DNA of 64,000 nucleotides from Yponomeuta sedellus (GCA_934045075.1 OW203736.1:7044609-7108608); one strand, 5' to 3'; shown: positions 10,250 to 20,397, counted from the first letter of the stretch. Made by a program: numbers and translations. Notes: generated from the letters alone by a model not told the origin.

Positions 10250-11090
10250 ACTTGTTATAAGAGGTATGTGCAAAACGGAATTTTCAAATTTGAACTTTTA
10301 TATCAGCTTGTGCGGTCGCGTAACTCAAAGAAGCAATGTGTTGAACACCTGTGACCACCAACGATGTTTGTAAAAAGTAGAATGTTTTTGCTTAGAGCAC
10401 CGAATTATGACGTTGCAATATTATTATGAAAACATGACAGGAACCTTTGGATGATAAATTTTACTTTTATCAACACCAGTGACAAACATAATAAAAATTA
10501 AGATTTATCACCCAAAGAATGGTAACTCCTAAAAGACAAAGTTATGACTCCTAAATTACTCTTGAAAGAAAACCGTGACGAACCCTTAATAATAAAAACA
10601 AAAAAACCTGTCTGCCAGTAATCCGGTAAAAACTCTACAAACACCACATGTCTATATAGGTTCAAGCATTTAAAAGTTATAGTGGAACACAGAAATAGGT
10701 AAACATAGAAACAATACCCCAAAAAACATTACACACCTGCTTTTCTGAGGCGTGTAAAAAACTCAAACAAACTCGTGAAATCCATGGCACAGAAACAGAA
10801 TGTCAACTTGGTAATTGAATGACTTAACTCTACAGAACATCAAACTCCGCTTATCTCCGAAGTTTATACTAGCTATGCATCAGAAGGCAAACAAGATAAG
10901 TTACGTTAGCCAAATAACTAAACACAGACGTAAGACAAACAAACTGGATGACTCGACTACCAAATTACATGTGGTCTGAGTCAAGAGATAAGGCGGATGC
11001 AACGCATCGCGGTTTCAGTACGTGGGTAGCGTTTTAAAAGCCGACAAAGATGCTAAAACTACGTGAAATTGGTAAAACTAGGAAAATAGC
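10250..11090. other. no gene or repeat recognised
   Basis: Mixed-composition DNA without recognised repeats. A 74-codon minus-strand frame ending at 10498 has no recognisable motif. Confidence 0.4.
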
Positions 11091-11099
11091 TATGTCACT

Positions 11100-11620
11100 T
11101 TTTAGGGTTCCGTACCTCAAAAGGAAAAAACGGAACCCTTATAGGATCACTTTGTTGTCCGTCTGTCCGTCCGTCCGTCCGTCTGTCAAGACCCTTTTTC
11201 TCAGGAACGCGTGGAGGTATGAAACTGAAATTTATATCAATTACTCAGGTCTACTGTCCCTTGAAGCTGTGAAAAAATCAAACTTCTAAGCCAACGCAAT
11301 CAAAAGATACAGCCGTTTATGCCGCAAATTTTCGACACTTGCAAGGGAATCAAAACCTACAGGGTGCTTCCCGTGAACTCAGAAATTTGGTACGAAGCAA
11401 CGTCTTATAGCATAGATAAAGGAAAAATTACGAAAACCATAAATTTTTAGTTACATCTCATAATATATTTTTTTTTAATAATTTTAAACTTACTACCCAT
11501 TTCCTCATAAACGCGTAGAGGTATTAAATTGAAATTCATACCAAATACTCAGGTCTATAATACAGGTTTGTACGGAACCCTCGGTGCGCGAGTCTGACTC
11601 GCACTTGGCCGGTTTTTTTT
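11100..11620 (+). repeat. Rep-H ('GGTTCCGTACCTCAAAAGG') dispersed repeat
   Basis: Starts TAGGGTTCCGTACCTCAAAA, has a (GTCC/GTCT)n run at 11158-11187, and ends GGAACCCTCGGTGCGCGAGT then CTTGGCCGGTTTTTTTT. Other copies: 20398-20850 (plus) and about 27530-28020 (minus). Common type in moth genomes; transposon class not established from this sequence. Confidence 0.7.
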
Positions 11621-11639
11621 TATTAAAAAGATTAGCATT

Positions 11640-12110
11640 GAGCGCCTCGTGCAGGCACTAGGTAATCCTGTATCGCAGGCGCTCGACTACGTTTAACTAG
11701 CATAATAGTTTCAGAGAGTCTCTATTGCTACTGACAAAACAGATAAAATGAAAAAAGAAAAAATGTGTTACCGGGAAATTTAATGACAATAAATTTGTGT
11801 TACTAAGCATGCAAATTAGCTCGATGGTAATGTAAGCATACAACATAGTTATCATAAGTTTTCCTCGCAACGTAACGCCTTCGCGACAACGCCTGAAGCT
11901 TGTAACTTGCACCAACATTTCTCCGTAACATTAATCAAGACGAACACGTTTCTAAGACTAATTACAGGGAATGATTTAGTTGAAACAGAAATAGTCACCC
12001 GTAAAGGACCGACGGACTTGTTGAGATTATTTTTACGAAGTTTCTTTCTTAATTTGACAGTGAAATAGAAATCTCGTTAAGAAAGCAATTAGTTTTCTTA
12101 AAAAAGTTCT
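11640..12110. other. no gene seen
   Basis: No repeat or coding signal recognised. Confidence 0.4.
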
Positions 12111-12119
12111 TTTATATTC

Positions 12120-12325
12120 TTTTTTTTATGCACTAACCCGTGCTAAGGACGATTCAAAAACCTATTTAGAGGCTAAAAATTCCACCCATGCCGGAATTCG
12201 AACCCGCGACCTAGTCCACGGTAGTCACCCATTAGCTCAGTTGGGAGAGCGCTGGCACGGTTAGCTAGAGGTTGCGGGTTCGAATCCCGGCATGGGTGGA
12301 ATTTTGAGCCTCTAAATAGGTTTTT
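12120..12325 (-). mobile_element. PalSINE, inverted dimer
   Basis: TSD AAAAAGTTC (12111-12119, 12326-12334). On the minus strand: inverted arm from TAAAAACCTATTTAGAGG, junction near 12213-12230 (the arms meet at different bases of the tRNA-like body), sense body and tail to GCATAAAAAAAA. About 206 bp. Confidence 0.8.
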
Positions 12326-12409
12326 AAAAAGTTCGCTTGTTAAAAGATATATTTTACTTAATTAAATTTATATTCGGTATGAAATTGAGAGGATATCAAG
12401 TGAATATCG

Positions 12410-12455
12410 GTGGGGAACGTCTCTGGCGGACATACGTCGACTAAATGGACTAAAA
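12410..12455 (+). mobile_element. LINE-K scrap
   Basis: GGGAACGTCTCTGGCGGACA then TACGTCGACTAAAT matches the GRPRRTYVDQ coding stretch of LINE-K. Confidence 0.5.
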
Positions 12456-12489
12456 CTGTGCCAAACTGCGTAGTAGTTTTTGGCGGATA

Positions 12490-12797
12490 AACTATTTTCT
12501 ATTTTTGATGCACTAACCCGTGCTAAGGACAATTTTAAAAACCTATTTAGATGCTAAAAAATCCACCCATGCCGGGATTCGAACCCGCGACCTCTGGCTA
12601 TCCGTGCCAGCGCTCTTTCCAACTGATCTAATGTGCGACTCACTCATCAGTGAAATTTCGAACCTCTTTACACTATTCTCTGTATTACGTACAGGCAGCG
12701 ACATCTGGCTGAAGTAAATTGCATCACTTACAGCCCCGAGTACCAACTTTGCAGTAAGGTTTTTACATCGGAATTTTAGCCTCTAAATAGGTTTTTA
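12490..12797 (-). mobile_element. PalSINE with long sense arm and short inverted arm
   Basis: TSD GCGGATA (12483-12489, 12798-12804). On the minus strand: short inverted piece TAAAAACCTATTTAGAGGCT, then the full upstream domain (CCGATGTAAAAACC ... ACGTAATACAGAGAATAG), tRNA-like body and tail. Inverted arm only about 25 bp. Confidence 0.8.
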
Positions 12798-12804
12798 GCG
12801 GATA

Positions 12805-13415
12805 GTTAAGCTCTTAGTTACGTATTTTATATATACTTTGGACAGTTTCTGAATTAGGAATTTCGCTAAGTCAATACTTCATTAACCGTAGTGCACAGAA
12901 CTTTACATAAGTATATACTTTGTGAAATTCTCTATTCAAAAACTGACCCATAGTCTTCTATTTACCAAATGCCCCTCAGAAGTCACCAAACTGCATTTTT
13001 CCAGCGAATTTGACACGACCGAGTTCTCGGTAAAACACTAACGCTCACCGTTTCGGGTCGCGTTACTTTGACTTTATGGCTTCCATTCCACTTGTCCGAC
13101 TACCCTGGGTTATTGGATGCGTTTCGGGGAACTCCGGAGAGGTTGGTCCACACATGGCGAGGGCGGGCCCGTTATTGCAACTTTAGGAGACGCCTCACGA
13201 GGAGATTCCCATACAAACGTAGTTTAATTCTCAAGCGACGTGACGGATTGCAATTTAACACGATCTATATGCTCTACCCCTATGTTACGCGTGCCAAAGC
13301 CTCAGCGTTTCCAATCGTCTAACTATTAAATTAGTATTACAATTGGATGCTTTTTAAAAAGATTTTTTTTATTTATTTTATTTATTCAACAAAAATCTAC
13401 AGCAATAAATATATA
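12805..13415. other. unique-looking stretch, no gene assigned
   Basis: 13040-13320 is more GC-rich than its surroundings and keeps an 84-codon plus-strand frame (13068-13322) with an Arg-rich stretch. I recognise no motif, splice pattern or start context, so I do not call a gene; it could be an old coding or regulatory remnant. Confidence 0.35.
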
Positions 13416-13419
13416 TATT

Positions 13420-13600
13420 AGCCTTTTTGCATCTACTTAATGAGACGATTTATACGGCGTCAAGTGGCATCTTCACTCATACTAGATGGGTGAAGGGACC
13501 AACCCGACGCTGTAGTGCCTGGGACATGGTTTTATAGATGGTGTAGGCTTGCCCAGCACCTATACCATCTATAGGTGCTGGGCAAACATCTACCATCCAC
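13420..13600 (+). repeat. Rep-D copy with terminal hairpin
   Basis: GAGACGATTTATACGGCGTC ... GCTTGCCCAGCACCTATACC is homologous to 41325-41470. Here, after CACCTATACCATC, the sequence folds back: 13549-13564 and 13570-13585 are perfect 16-bp complements with a 5-nt loop. Confidence 0.75.
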
Positions 13601-13734
13601 AGCAATACAATTAAAATAAACAATAGTTATTTAATAATTTGTACATGCAGCCAATGATGGATTTTACTATGTAGTTCAGAAAAATATACTGTAGTCTAAT
13701 TCTAAATTAAATAATAAGAAGGAGAAATTAGTGT

Positions 13735-14168
13735 AGACTTTCAAAGTAAACAAGTGGAAGCGCTCATGATTTTTAAAAAATTAGGTGTATTTATGAGAAT
13801 GGAAAATTAGTATAGAATTTGACAGACAATTGGAATCGGTCATGATTTTTGAAGAAGGAATTGAAACTATGAGAATGAAAAAATTGTATAGAATTTCACG
13901 TTAGACGGTTGGAATCGCTTTTAATTGTTGAAAAAGAAATTAAAATTATGAGGATGAGAAATTGCTAAAAAATTTGACTGTTAAACGATTGGAATCGCAC
14001 GTGATTTTTGAAATAGTAATTGAAATGATGGAATAAAAAATTTGTTTAGAATTTGACAATTAGACGATTGAGATCGCTCATGGTTTTGAAAAAGAAATTG
14101 AAATTATGTGAATGTGAAATTTGTATAGAATTTGACAGTTAGACGGTTGGAATCGCTCATGATTTCAT
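13735..14168. repeat. diverged minisatellite, unit about 80 bp
   Basis: About five and a half units containing GAATTTGACAGTTAGACGGT, TTGGAATCGCTCATGATTTT, GAAATTGAAATTATGAGAAT. Units differ by substitutions and small indels, so this is an old array. No open frame spans it. Confidence 0.8.
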
Positions 14169-14359
14169 GCGCGCAGTTACGCCACAGAGGACACAAATAG
14201 GGGTAACGTGAAACATGATATAAACAAATAAATTGACCGTGTTTAGAATTGCAAATAAATACATTAAAAAGCTCAGGTTAATTATCCACCTTGAGAAAAG
14301 ATAATTCAAATTTTTTGTCGTCCCTTAACAAACTTTAGATCAACAGACCGCATGACAGT

Positions 14360-14530
14360 GTTTGTATGATTCCACTACTGGGGCACGGGTCTCTTCCTGC
14401 ATCGCAGGAATGATAGGCCATACTCCACCACGGGGGCTAAGTCCTTGTTGGTGGAGGATTGTAAGACAGTAGCAAGCCTTACCGTTAGAAGCTATCAAGC
14501 CGCCCATACGACCTCTGACATGGCTTAGCG
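14360..14530 (-). mobile_element. 5S-SINE 3' half
   Basis: Reversed block GGGGCACGGGTCTCTTCCTG ... GGTGGAGGATTGTAAGACAG ... CATGGCTTAGCGAC. The 5S-like head is absent (5'-truncated). Confidence 0.7.
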
Positions 14531-14544
14531 ACTAATTACTACTA

Positions 14545-14830
14545 ATTGTGATTTTTAGGTCACCTCTTAGTTAGTTAGAGCTGAGATTTCCGCACTTAGC
14601 CTCATAGTTGGGCCATTGCACGTAGCAAGCGCTGAGGTACGCTAACACCTCAGACACTAGGGTTTCCTTACGATGTTTTCCTTCACCATCAGCGAGTAGT
14701 ATTGCTACTATAATTTCACAAATGTACATAACTTAGAAAACAAAGTCCTTGGTACATGCCGGGGTTCGAACCCACGACCTCCCGATTGAGAAGCAGGCGT
14801 TCTACACCGCTCCGCTACCACCGCTCTTAA
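14545..14830 (-). mobile_element. SINE-B copy
   Basis: Reversed copy: CTGAGATTTCCGCACTTAGC, GGTTTCCTTACGATGTTTTC, ACATAACTTAGAAAACAAAG, and a reversed B box (GGGGTTCGAACCCACGACC) in the tRNA-like head ending CCGCTACCACCGCTC. The head allows good stems, but the body marks it as a SINE, not a tRNA gene. Confidence 0.8.
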
Positions 14831-15114
14831 GAAACTTAAGATCAACAAACCTCGCGACAATGTCACTAAGTATAGAGTGACATCACACATGCGACTCTGC
14901 AGTGTGTAACTCTGGGGTTATCGCGAACGTGTGAAATGTTATCTTGGAAAGGATAAAATTATAAATGTTCTTTTGAAGCCGGTGGAGTTGTTTTTGCACT
15001 CGTACAGCGTTACGGTTTTTGCTCAAGAGTTTTTTGAACTCCTCACCGACCTAAGAATTTTAAAAGTAGGCACGCCATGGTTACATATTTTTGATGTGTT
15101 AAAAACTGCAGGAA

Positions 15115-15330
15115 GATGTCGTTGCCGGCTGTCATATAATGGCAGTCGTTAAGCCATGTCAGAGGCCTTATGAGCGGCTTGACAACTTCTGACAGTAAGG
15201 CCCGCCACTGTCTTACAATCCTCCACCAACCCGGACTTGGCCCCCGTGGTGGAGTATGGCCTAACCTTCCTGCGATGCAGGAAGAGACCCGTGCCCCAGC
15301 AGTGGGGACATACAAGGGTTGATATGGAAG
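15115..15330 (+). mobile_element. 5S-SINE, 5'-truncated
   Basis: Starts GTTGCCGGCTGTCATATAAT and runs through TAAGGCCCGCCACTGTCTTA and the shared LINE-R 3' block to CAAGGGTTGATA. The 5S-like head is missing. Confidence 0.75.
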
Positions 15331-15344
15331 ATGCTGAATGCGGC

Positions 15345-15425
15345 AAGCTGAAGACAGGGCGCTATGGCGCTCATTAGTGGAGGGCTATGTCCAGCAGTGG
15401 ACTAATGTAGCCTGATGATGATGAA
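15345..15425 (+). mobile_element. LINE-R-type 3' end with GAT tail
   Basis: GGAGGGCTATGTCCAGCAGT (EGYVQQW in one frame) then GGACTAATGTAGCCTGATGATGATGAAG. Only the terminus remains. Confidence 0.6.
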
Positions 15426-15569
15426 GATTATAGATACAACACCCTCGACCAACATAGCTGCAATGTTGCTGAATTAAACGTTACTCACATAAATTAATAG
15501 GCTTGTTGAGAATCACGTTTCTTTTACAAATATAATTGAAATATTTAAACATTTTCTTATTAGATATTA

Positions 15570-15905
15570 CTAGCGGACCCCGCAAACGTTGTTTTGTCAT
15601 ATTAATACGCCTATTGTTCGTTCACATTAACTTGACGCGTGAGAGAATTGGTAGCACTGAGATGTTTACTGTTACCATGTTAAATAAGAACTCATTCCCA
15701 TTACTTGGGGAAAATAAAAGGATTGAGGGCTTGTTTTACCATCTTCCGATTAGGTCCAAAAGCTAATTCACATGTTATGTCCTTGTTACCAATTCTCTCA
15801 CGCGTCAAGTTAATGTGAACGCACCGTACGACCTATTGTCAGACCTACAAAATAAGAAAAAAAATCATAAAAATCGGTCGAGCCGTTTCGGAGGATTCAA
15901 ATTCT
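15570..15905 (+). mobile_element. Lep1-type Helitron-like repeat with internal inverted repeat
   Basis: Starts AGCGGACCCCGCAAACGTTG and ends AAAATCGGTCGAGCCGTTTC GGAGGA, the signature of the lepidopteran Lep1 repeats, treated in the literature as non-autonomous Helitrons. Inside, 15619-15653 and 15787-15821 are a 35-bp inverted repeat 133 bp apart. The diverged copies at 17690 and 19440 do not show it. Confidence 0.7.
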
Positions 15906-16170
15906 AATAATTTTATTTCAACGTAAAGAATTTACATTCTGTTTGCTGAATGTCAATGTACAATGTAAAATGTAAGCCGCCGCCTTCGGGCCGTATTGTA
16001 GTGGAGAAAAAGGCAGCGGAAAAAAAAAACTCCACTCTGACCATCTTTTCTCGAATCATCTTAAAACCAAATACATCAGTTGCCATTATGTAAACCTAAT
16101 AAGGTTTCATGATTGCCATTAACAACCCTAAATGCCAAAGCATTAGTCAAATGTCTCACAATAGATTTCG
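15905..16170. repeat. Rep-E copy
   Basis: TTTTATTTCAACGTAAAGAA TTTACATTCTG, GCCGCCGCCTTCGGGCCGTA, TTTCATGATTGCCATTAACA. Homologous to 50505-50910 and in part to 23240-23340. The class is unknown. Confidence 0.65.
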
Positions 16171-16202
16171 ATAAGAAACATTGTGACATGTTTCTTATCG
16201 AT
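16168..16202. repeat. small palindrome
   Basis: CGATAAGAAACA and TGTTTCTTATCG, 12-bp arms with an 8-nt loop. Confidence 0.75.
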
Positions 16203-16374
16203 GTCATATCGTCTTAAGATTCTCAAATTTTTTATATTGTATTTCTTTTGACTTAACTGCATTGGAAGGTTTATGATAATGATACATTTAAAAAGATTTT
16301 GTAAGTCCTGCTGAAGAAAACATTTTTATTTTATTATAACAGCTTTTTAAATTATGTTTGACAAATAAATTGTA

Positions 16375-16539
16375 ATTAAAACTGTTTTTATACGGATTTA
16401 TGCTCGTTTATATGGTCCCGGATGACCACGGCACCTGAAAAAGTGCCGAAACGTTGGAAAATTGTAAAAATGTAATAAACGAGCATAAATCCGTATAAAA
16501 ACAGTTTTAATTATGTCTACTGCTCGTGTTAACCTTAGA
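16375..16539 (+). mobile_element. FB2 inverted dimer with TSD
   Basis: AAATAAATTGTA flanks the insert (16363-16374, 16540-16551). Left arm ATTAAAACTGTTTTTATACG ... GCTCGTTTAT is the perfect complement of 16477-16512. Between them lies the sense core (GACCACGGCACC, AAAGTGCCGAAACGTTGG); after the right arm comes the sense tail TATGTCTACTGCTCGTG TTAACC. The tail lies outside the palindrome, so this is not a simple TIR MITE. Confidence 0.8.
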
Positions 16540-16784
16540 AAATAAATTGTATTAATTAGATTTGTAACTTTCATCTTACACTCAACTTTAGATATGAATA
16601 TTATAAAAATACTCATTAAGTAGTAATCCCAACTAAAGTATCATCTTAAGTATAAGCAATGCGCTATAATTTTTAAGCCGTCTTGATAATTTTATGTATG
16701 GCTTATAAAATAAATAAACTTATGAAAAAAATCTTTATAACAAAGGTAACATAACATTAACATACAGACACATATCATAAGTAC

Positions 16785-16960
16785 ATCTGCCTACCATGCA
16801 AGAGGTTCCAGATTCGAACCTTGGCTAGGGACAAAAAAATCCCAGGTCTTTGATATTTACATGTTTGTGATGTCGCTGTTTCTGGTTCCCACGACACAAG
16901 GTATCCTAGTGTTGGGGCCAGAAGTAATGTATGTACCTGTATGTGAATATTATGTTTTGT
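16785..16960 (+). mobile_element. SINE-C copy, 5'-truncated
   Basis: Begins inside the tRNA-like part (TCTGCCTACCATGCAAGAGG, B-box-like GATTCGAACCTTGG) and continues CCAGGTCTTTGATATTTACA to GGGGCCAGAAGTAATGTATG. Confidence 0.7.
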
Positions 16961-17010
16961 TTATGTTACGTAAAAACAACCTTGACAAATAATAAAGTCA
17001 ACAAACTTAC

Positions 17011-17058
17011 CAGGAATAGCAATCGCCGATTGGTTTCTCATTCAGAGGTCGTCGACAT
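17011..17058 (-). other. putative 48-nt exon, copy 1
   Basis: On the minus strand: pyrimidine-rich acceptor CGTCTTTTGTTTTCAG, 48 nt, then donor GTAAGTTTG. One frame is open (CRRPLNEKPIGDCYS, entering with a split codon); the frame from the first ATG stops after six codons. A second 48-nt segment at 57452-57499 has the same strand, length, first bases (ATG..GACG), and near-identical acceptor and donor surroundings. Either a microexon or 5'-UTR exon of a minus-strand gene whose intron fills this window, or a repeat carrying splice-like ends. No product recognised. Confidence 0.4.
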
Positions 17059-17237
17059 CTGAAAACAAAAGACGGTAAACAATTAGACTTAAGTCCCAGC
17101 AGACCCACATTTATTTAGGTATGTGTACTGTTCATTCAGCGGTTCAGTGGGGTGTATTAACGAGTGGACACTTAGGTAATCGAAGGCGAAAACGAATAAG
17201 CTATTTTAATGATGTTACTTTTACAGGGTTGGTCGTG

Positions 17238-17615
17238 GAATTCGATATCAACCCTCATAATATGACTCAACGGCTGGGGCACGGGTCTCTTCCTGCATAG
17301 CAGAAAGGTTAGGGCATATTCCACCGCGGAGGCCAAGTCCGAGTTGGTGGATGATTGAAAAAGAGTGGCTCGCCTTACTATCAGAAGTTATAAAGCCACC
17401 TGTAAGGCCTGTGACATAGCTTAACGACTGCCATTAATCACAACTGCACTTAATGACAACCGGCAACAACAACTTAACGTTCCTTGCACGGAAAATATGC
17501 CAGTAGCGGTAGTTACGGGATAGTCACCTTTCCAGCATCTGACCACGCCCGTTGTTGCTTAACCCAAGTGATTAATTTCAATGACTCGGTTCGACTAGGC
17601 CACGAAGCTCTTCAC
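17238..17615 (-). mobile_element. 5S-SINE, full-length type
   Basis: Minus-strand reading: head GAAGAGCTTCGTGGCCTAGT, 5S-like part TTGGGTTAAGCAACAACGGG, then the linker GCAGTCGTTAAGC and the LINE-derived 3' block ending GAGGGTTGATA. Diverged copy. Confidence 0.75.
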
Positions 17616-17689
17616 TACTTCTGCATGGGAATACGAAAACTAATCTCTAATCTATGAGAAAAAGTATCAGTTGAATTTTACAAATCACT

Positions 17690-17830
17690 GGTTGGCCCCG
17701 CTAACTTTTTTTTTGCCATAAAAGACTTATTTTAAGACTAACCAAATATACACAAAAAAATCATGAAAAATGGGGAGAGCCTTTTTGAAGGAGTTTGATA
17801 ATAAACGCTGTGTCACGACATTTTTATACA
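17690..17830 (+). mobile_element. Lep1-type Helitron-like fragment
   Basis: GGTTGGCCCCGCTAAC ... TTTGCCATA ... AAAAATCATGAAAAATGGGG AGAGCC ... a degenerate Lep1 copy. Confidence 0.55.
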
Positions 17831-17890
17831 TAAGATAGTAATACAATTTTTAAAATTTTCTACTTGCGAATCTAAGAAACGGCTGATATT

Positions 17891-18251
17891 TAAAAACCTA
17901 TTTAGAGGCTAAAAATTCCACCCACGCCATCATCATTCAACAATTTCATCATGTGGATACAGCGATATCATTCCGATGTAAAAACCTAACTGCAAAGTAG
18001 GTACTCGGGGCTGCAAGTGATGCAAATTACTTCAGCCAGATGTCGCTGCCTGTACGTAATACAGAGAATAATGTAAATAGGTTCGAAATTTCACTGATGC
18101 TGGTGAGTCGCCCATTTGCTCAGTTGGAAAGAGCGCTGGCACGGATAGCCAGAGGTCACGGGTTCGAATCCCGACACGGGTGGAATTTTCAGTCTCTAAA
18201 TAGGTTTTTAAAATTGTCCTTAGCACGGGTTAGTGCATTAAAAAGAATATA
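17891..18251 (+). mobile_element. PalSINE, short inverted arm and full sense unit
   Basis: TSD GGCTGATATT (17881-17890, 18252-18261). Inverted arm TAAAAACCTATTTAGAGGCT to CACCCACGCC, then spacer ATCATCATTCAACAATTTC, then the complete sense unit: upstream domain from ATCATGTGGATACAGCGATA, tRNA-like body, oligo-T and tail. Good reference for the full unit. Confidence 0.85.
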
Positions 18252-18261
18252 GGCTGATATT

Positions 18262-19130
18262 AATTTTGTGATTTCAAACTTCTTATAATTAAAGTAGTTG
18301 GTTTGATAAATAGATTAGCCATTCATATCACACTTTCCTGGATCACGTTGCATATCAAAGAAATCCATAGTAATAAATCTCATTCCAAACTTTAATTTAA
18401 TGTAGCTTTTTGCCACAATATCTAACGCCTGTGACTTCGTTCACGTTAAAATTTTGATACAAGGTGTATTATTCTGCGATCAAAAGAAACCTATCTGCTA
18501 TTTTAGGCTATAAATTTATCTTTGTGCACAATTCCCTGCAGTACTTTTACAATAATGATAGTAGAAGATAAAGTTAATTTGTATGTACTGGACAATTTTC
18601 GGCCACAAATATTGAGTTAAGCCCTTTAATATCATATCCACGGAGCACACTCGTAGCGGCTATGGACGCACTCAATTGGCATTAATTACTCTAAACGCTA
18701 TGACCTGCAAACCTACACCTCAACATTGCAAGCAATAACGGCTTTTACAGTGATATAAATAAGGGTTACAACAGGTGTAAGCGTGAACTTGTAGGTCTTA
18801 GAATATGCGTCAGTGGAATGTTGCATCTGTTCTAGATGAAGGGAATACAGACAGAAACAAAGTTAGCAACTTAAGCTTTACCTTCTAAGATGGAAGGCTT
18901 ATTTTCGAATCAAAATCTTAATTCAATTTGATATAGGAGCTAAGCTGATCAGTGGGGCGGTGAGTGGCGTTCTCTGGTTCCAAGCAATTTATTGGACCAC
19001 ACGTAACAAATAGTATTACTAGAGAACCCAGTGGCTCTAAGATAGATTTCGGTTTTCGTATTGTGCAGTTTATAAATACAGATTTTAAGAGACTAGACAG
19101 ACTTCTTCAAGTTATCATGGGTGGGTGAAA
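18262..19130. other. no gene seen
   Basis: No repeat recognised; not coding by inspection. Confidence 0.4.
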
Positions 19131-19320
19131 TCGAGGGTAAGAGACGCGCTGGTAAGTATAGAACATCACGACTCCGTAACATCAAAGAATGGAGTGGATT
19201 TGCCAGCGTCGAAGATCTATTTTGCTTGGCAAAGAGAAGAGAGAAATATGCAGAGCTGATGGCCAACCTCCAGTAGCGGAGAGGCACTCAAGAAAGAGTT
19301 TGTTTGTTGTTGTTGTTGTT
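19130..19320 (+). mobile_element. LINE-I 3' end
   Basis: One plus-strand frame reads IEGKRRAGKYRTSRLRNIKE, then a W and SGFASVEDLFCLAKRREKYA, ending ELMANLQ-stop. This is the C-terminal tail common to insect non-LTR elements (GKR..R..TSWL..I..W). It ends in a TTG-rich tail (19299-19322). The opposite-strand frame here is a shadow. Confidence 0.7.
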
Positions 19321-19439
19321 TGAAGTTTGTTGTTTTCAACAAATTACTCCGACAAAATCTGCTACTTAAGATTCCTATTAGGCAAGGACGTCGGTTTATC
19401 TTACAAGTATAAAAACATCAGCTTACTAACGATTACTAT

Positions 19440-19680
19440 AATTTTACTAGCTGACTCCGCAAACTTTATTTTGCTATATCAGTTAGGGCCGTTAGCGCAG
19501 TTCCCTTAAATCTAGTTTTAGTAAAATTTTAATACAATTTTTGTACTGAGAATCAGGTTTAAATTGTTCTAAATCAGGATTTACGGGCTTCTGCAAGTAG
19601 TTCTTAGCCTACGACCTACCAAACACACAAAAAAACGGTTAAACCGTTTCAGAGAAGTTTATTTATATTTAAACATAGCC
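19440..19680 (+). mobile_element. Lep1-type Helitron-like fragment
   Basis: ACTAGCTGACTCCGCAAACTTTA ... CGACCTACCAAACACACAA ... AAACCGTTTCAGAGAAGTTT: a diverged copy. Confidence 0.55.
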
Positions 19681-19919
19681 TCTCCCATTATATTAAGACA
19701 TTTTTGTGCAAATTCTCCATTCGATCCAAAGATATCACCCTCCTCACTAAACGGAAGGAATTTCTACTCGTACGCATGCAGGGCACGTAGTCAATCGTTA
19801 ATAAGCCACATAATACTTGAGCATTAGAGGCCAATATCAAAAAGGGGCCGGACTACTGCGTGACGACAAGTCGATCAAAAGTCGTGATACCGCAAAGAAA
19901 ATGTAAGGGTTTAATTCAT

Positions 19920-20222
19920 CATTATCATCATCAGACATATGACGCCCACATCAGCACATAGGTCTCCCTCATGGCTTCCAAGAATACCGGTCTACCGGTC
20001 TTGTATCGCCCACATCTAGCGACGCCCTGCCACCGTGACCATGCCGTCAGACCATCTGATGGAAGGAACGCCCACGCTGCGTCGTCCGGTTTCGTGGTCG
20101 CCAGGTCAGAACTTTTTCGTCCCAACGGCCGTCAGTTCTTTGACGTATGTGCCCAGCGTTTTTCGAGCTATGTGCCCAGCCCACTGCCACTTCGACGGCT
20201 CAATTGTTGCAGACTATTTTGA
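19920..20222 (-). mobile_element. LINE-R C-terminal coding remnant
   Basis: Minus-strand frames, interrupted by shifts, give KWQWAGHIARKTLG, then GRRSVGVPSIRWSDGMVTVA and QDRSTG, ending at a GAT repeat. The WAGHIAR and SVG.P..RWSD motifs and terminal (GAT)n mark the C-terminal end of an RTE-like LINE. At least two frameshifts; no catalytic domain. Confidence 0.7.
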
Positions 20223-20380
20223 TGGGCAAGGTGGACGGAAAGAGAAGGCCGGGCTAGAGAAATATTTCATTGTTGTGCAACCACGGAGGAGCTATTCAGA
20301 ATCGCGCTGAACAGAGACCGCTGTAACGAGTTGATTGCCAACCGCCAGTGATAGAGAGGCACTATAAGAAGAAGTACCAT
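20223..20380 (+). mobile_element. LINE-I-like 3' end
   Basis: Frames give KVDGKRRPG, then TTEELFRIALNRDRCNELIA, NRQ-stop, followed by GAGAGGCACTATAAGAAGAAG. Similar end (YAEL/NELIAN.Q, then GAGAGGCACT) to 19130-19320, with deletion. It abuts the opposite-strand LINE-R remnant. Confidence 0.6.
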
Positions 20381-20397
20381 TAAAACCTCTGTACATA

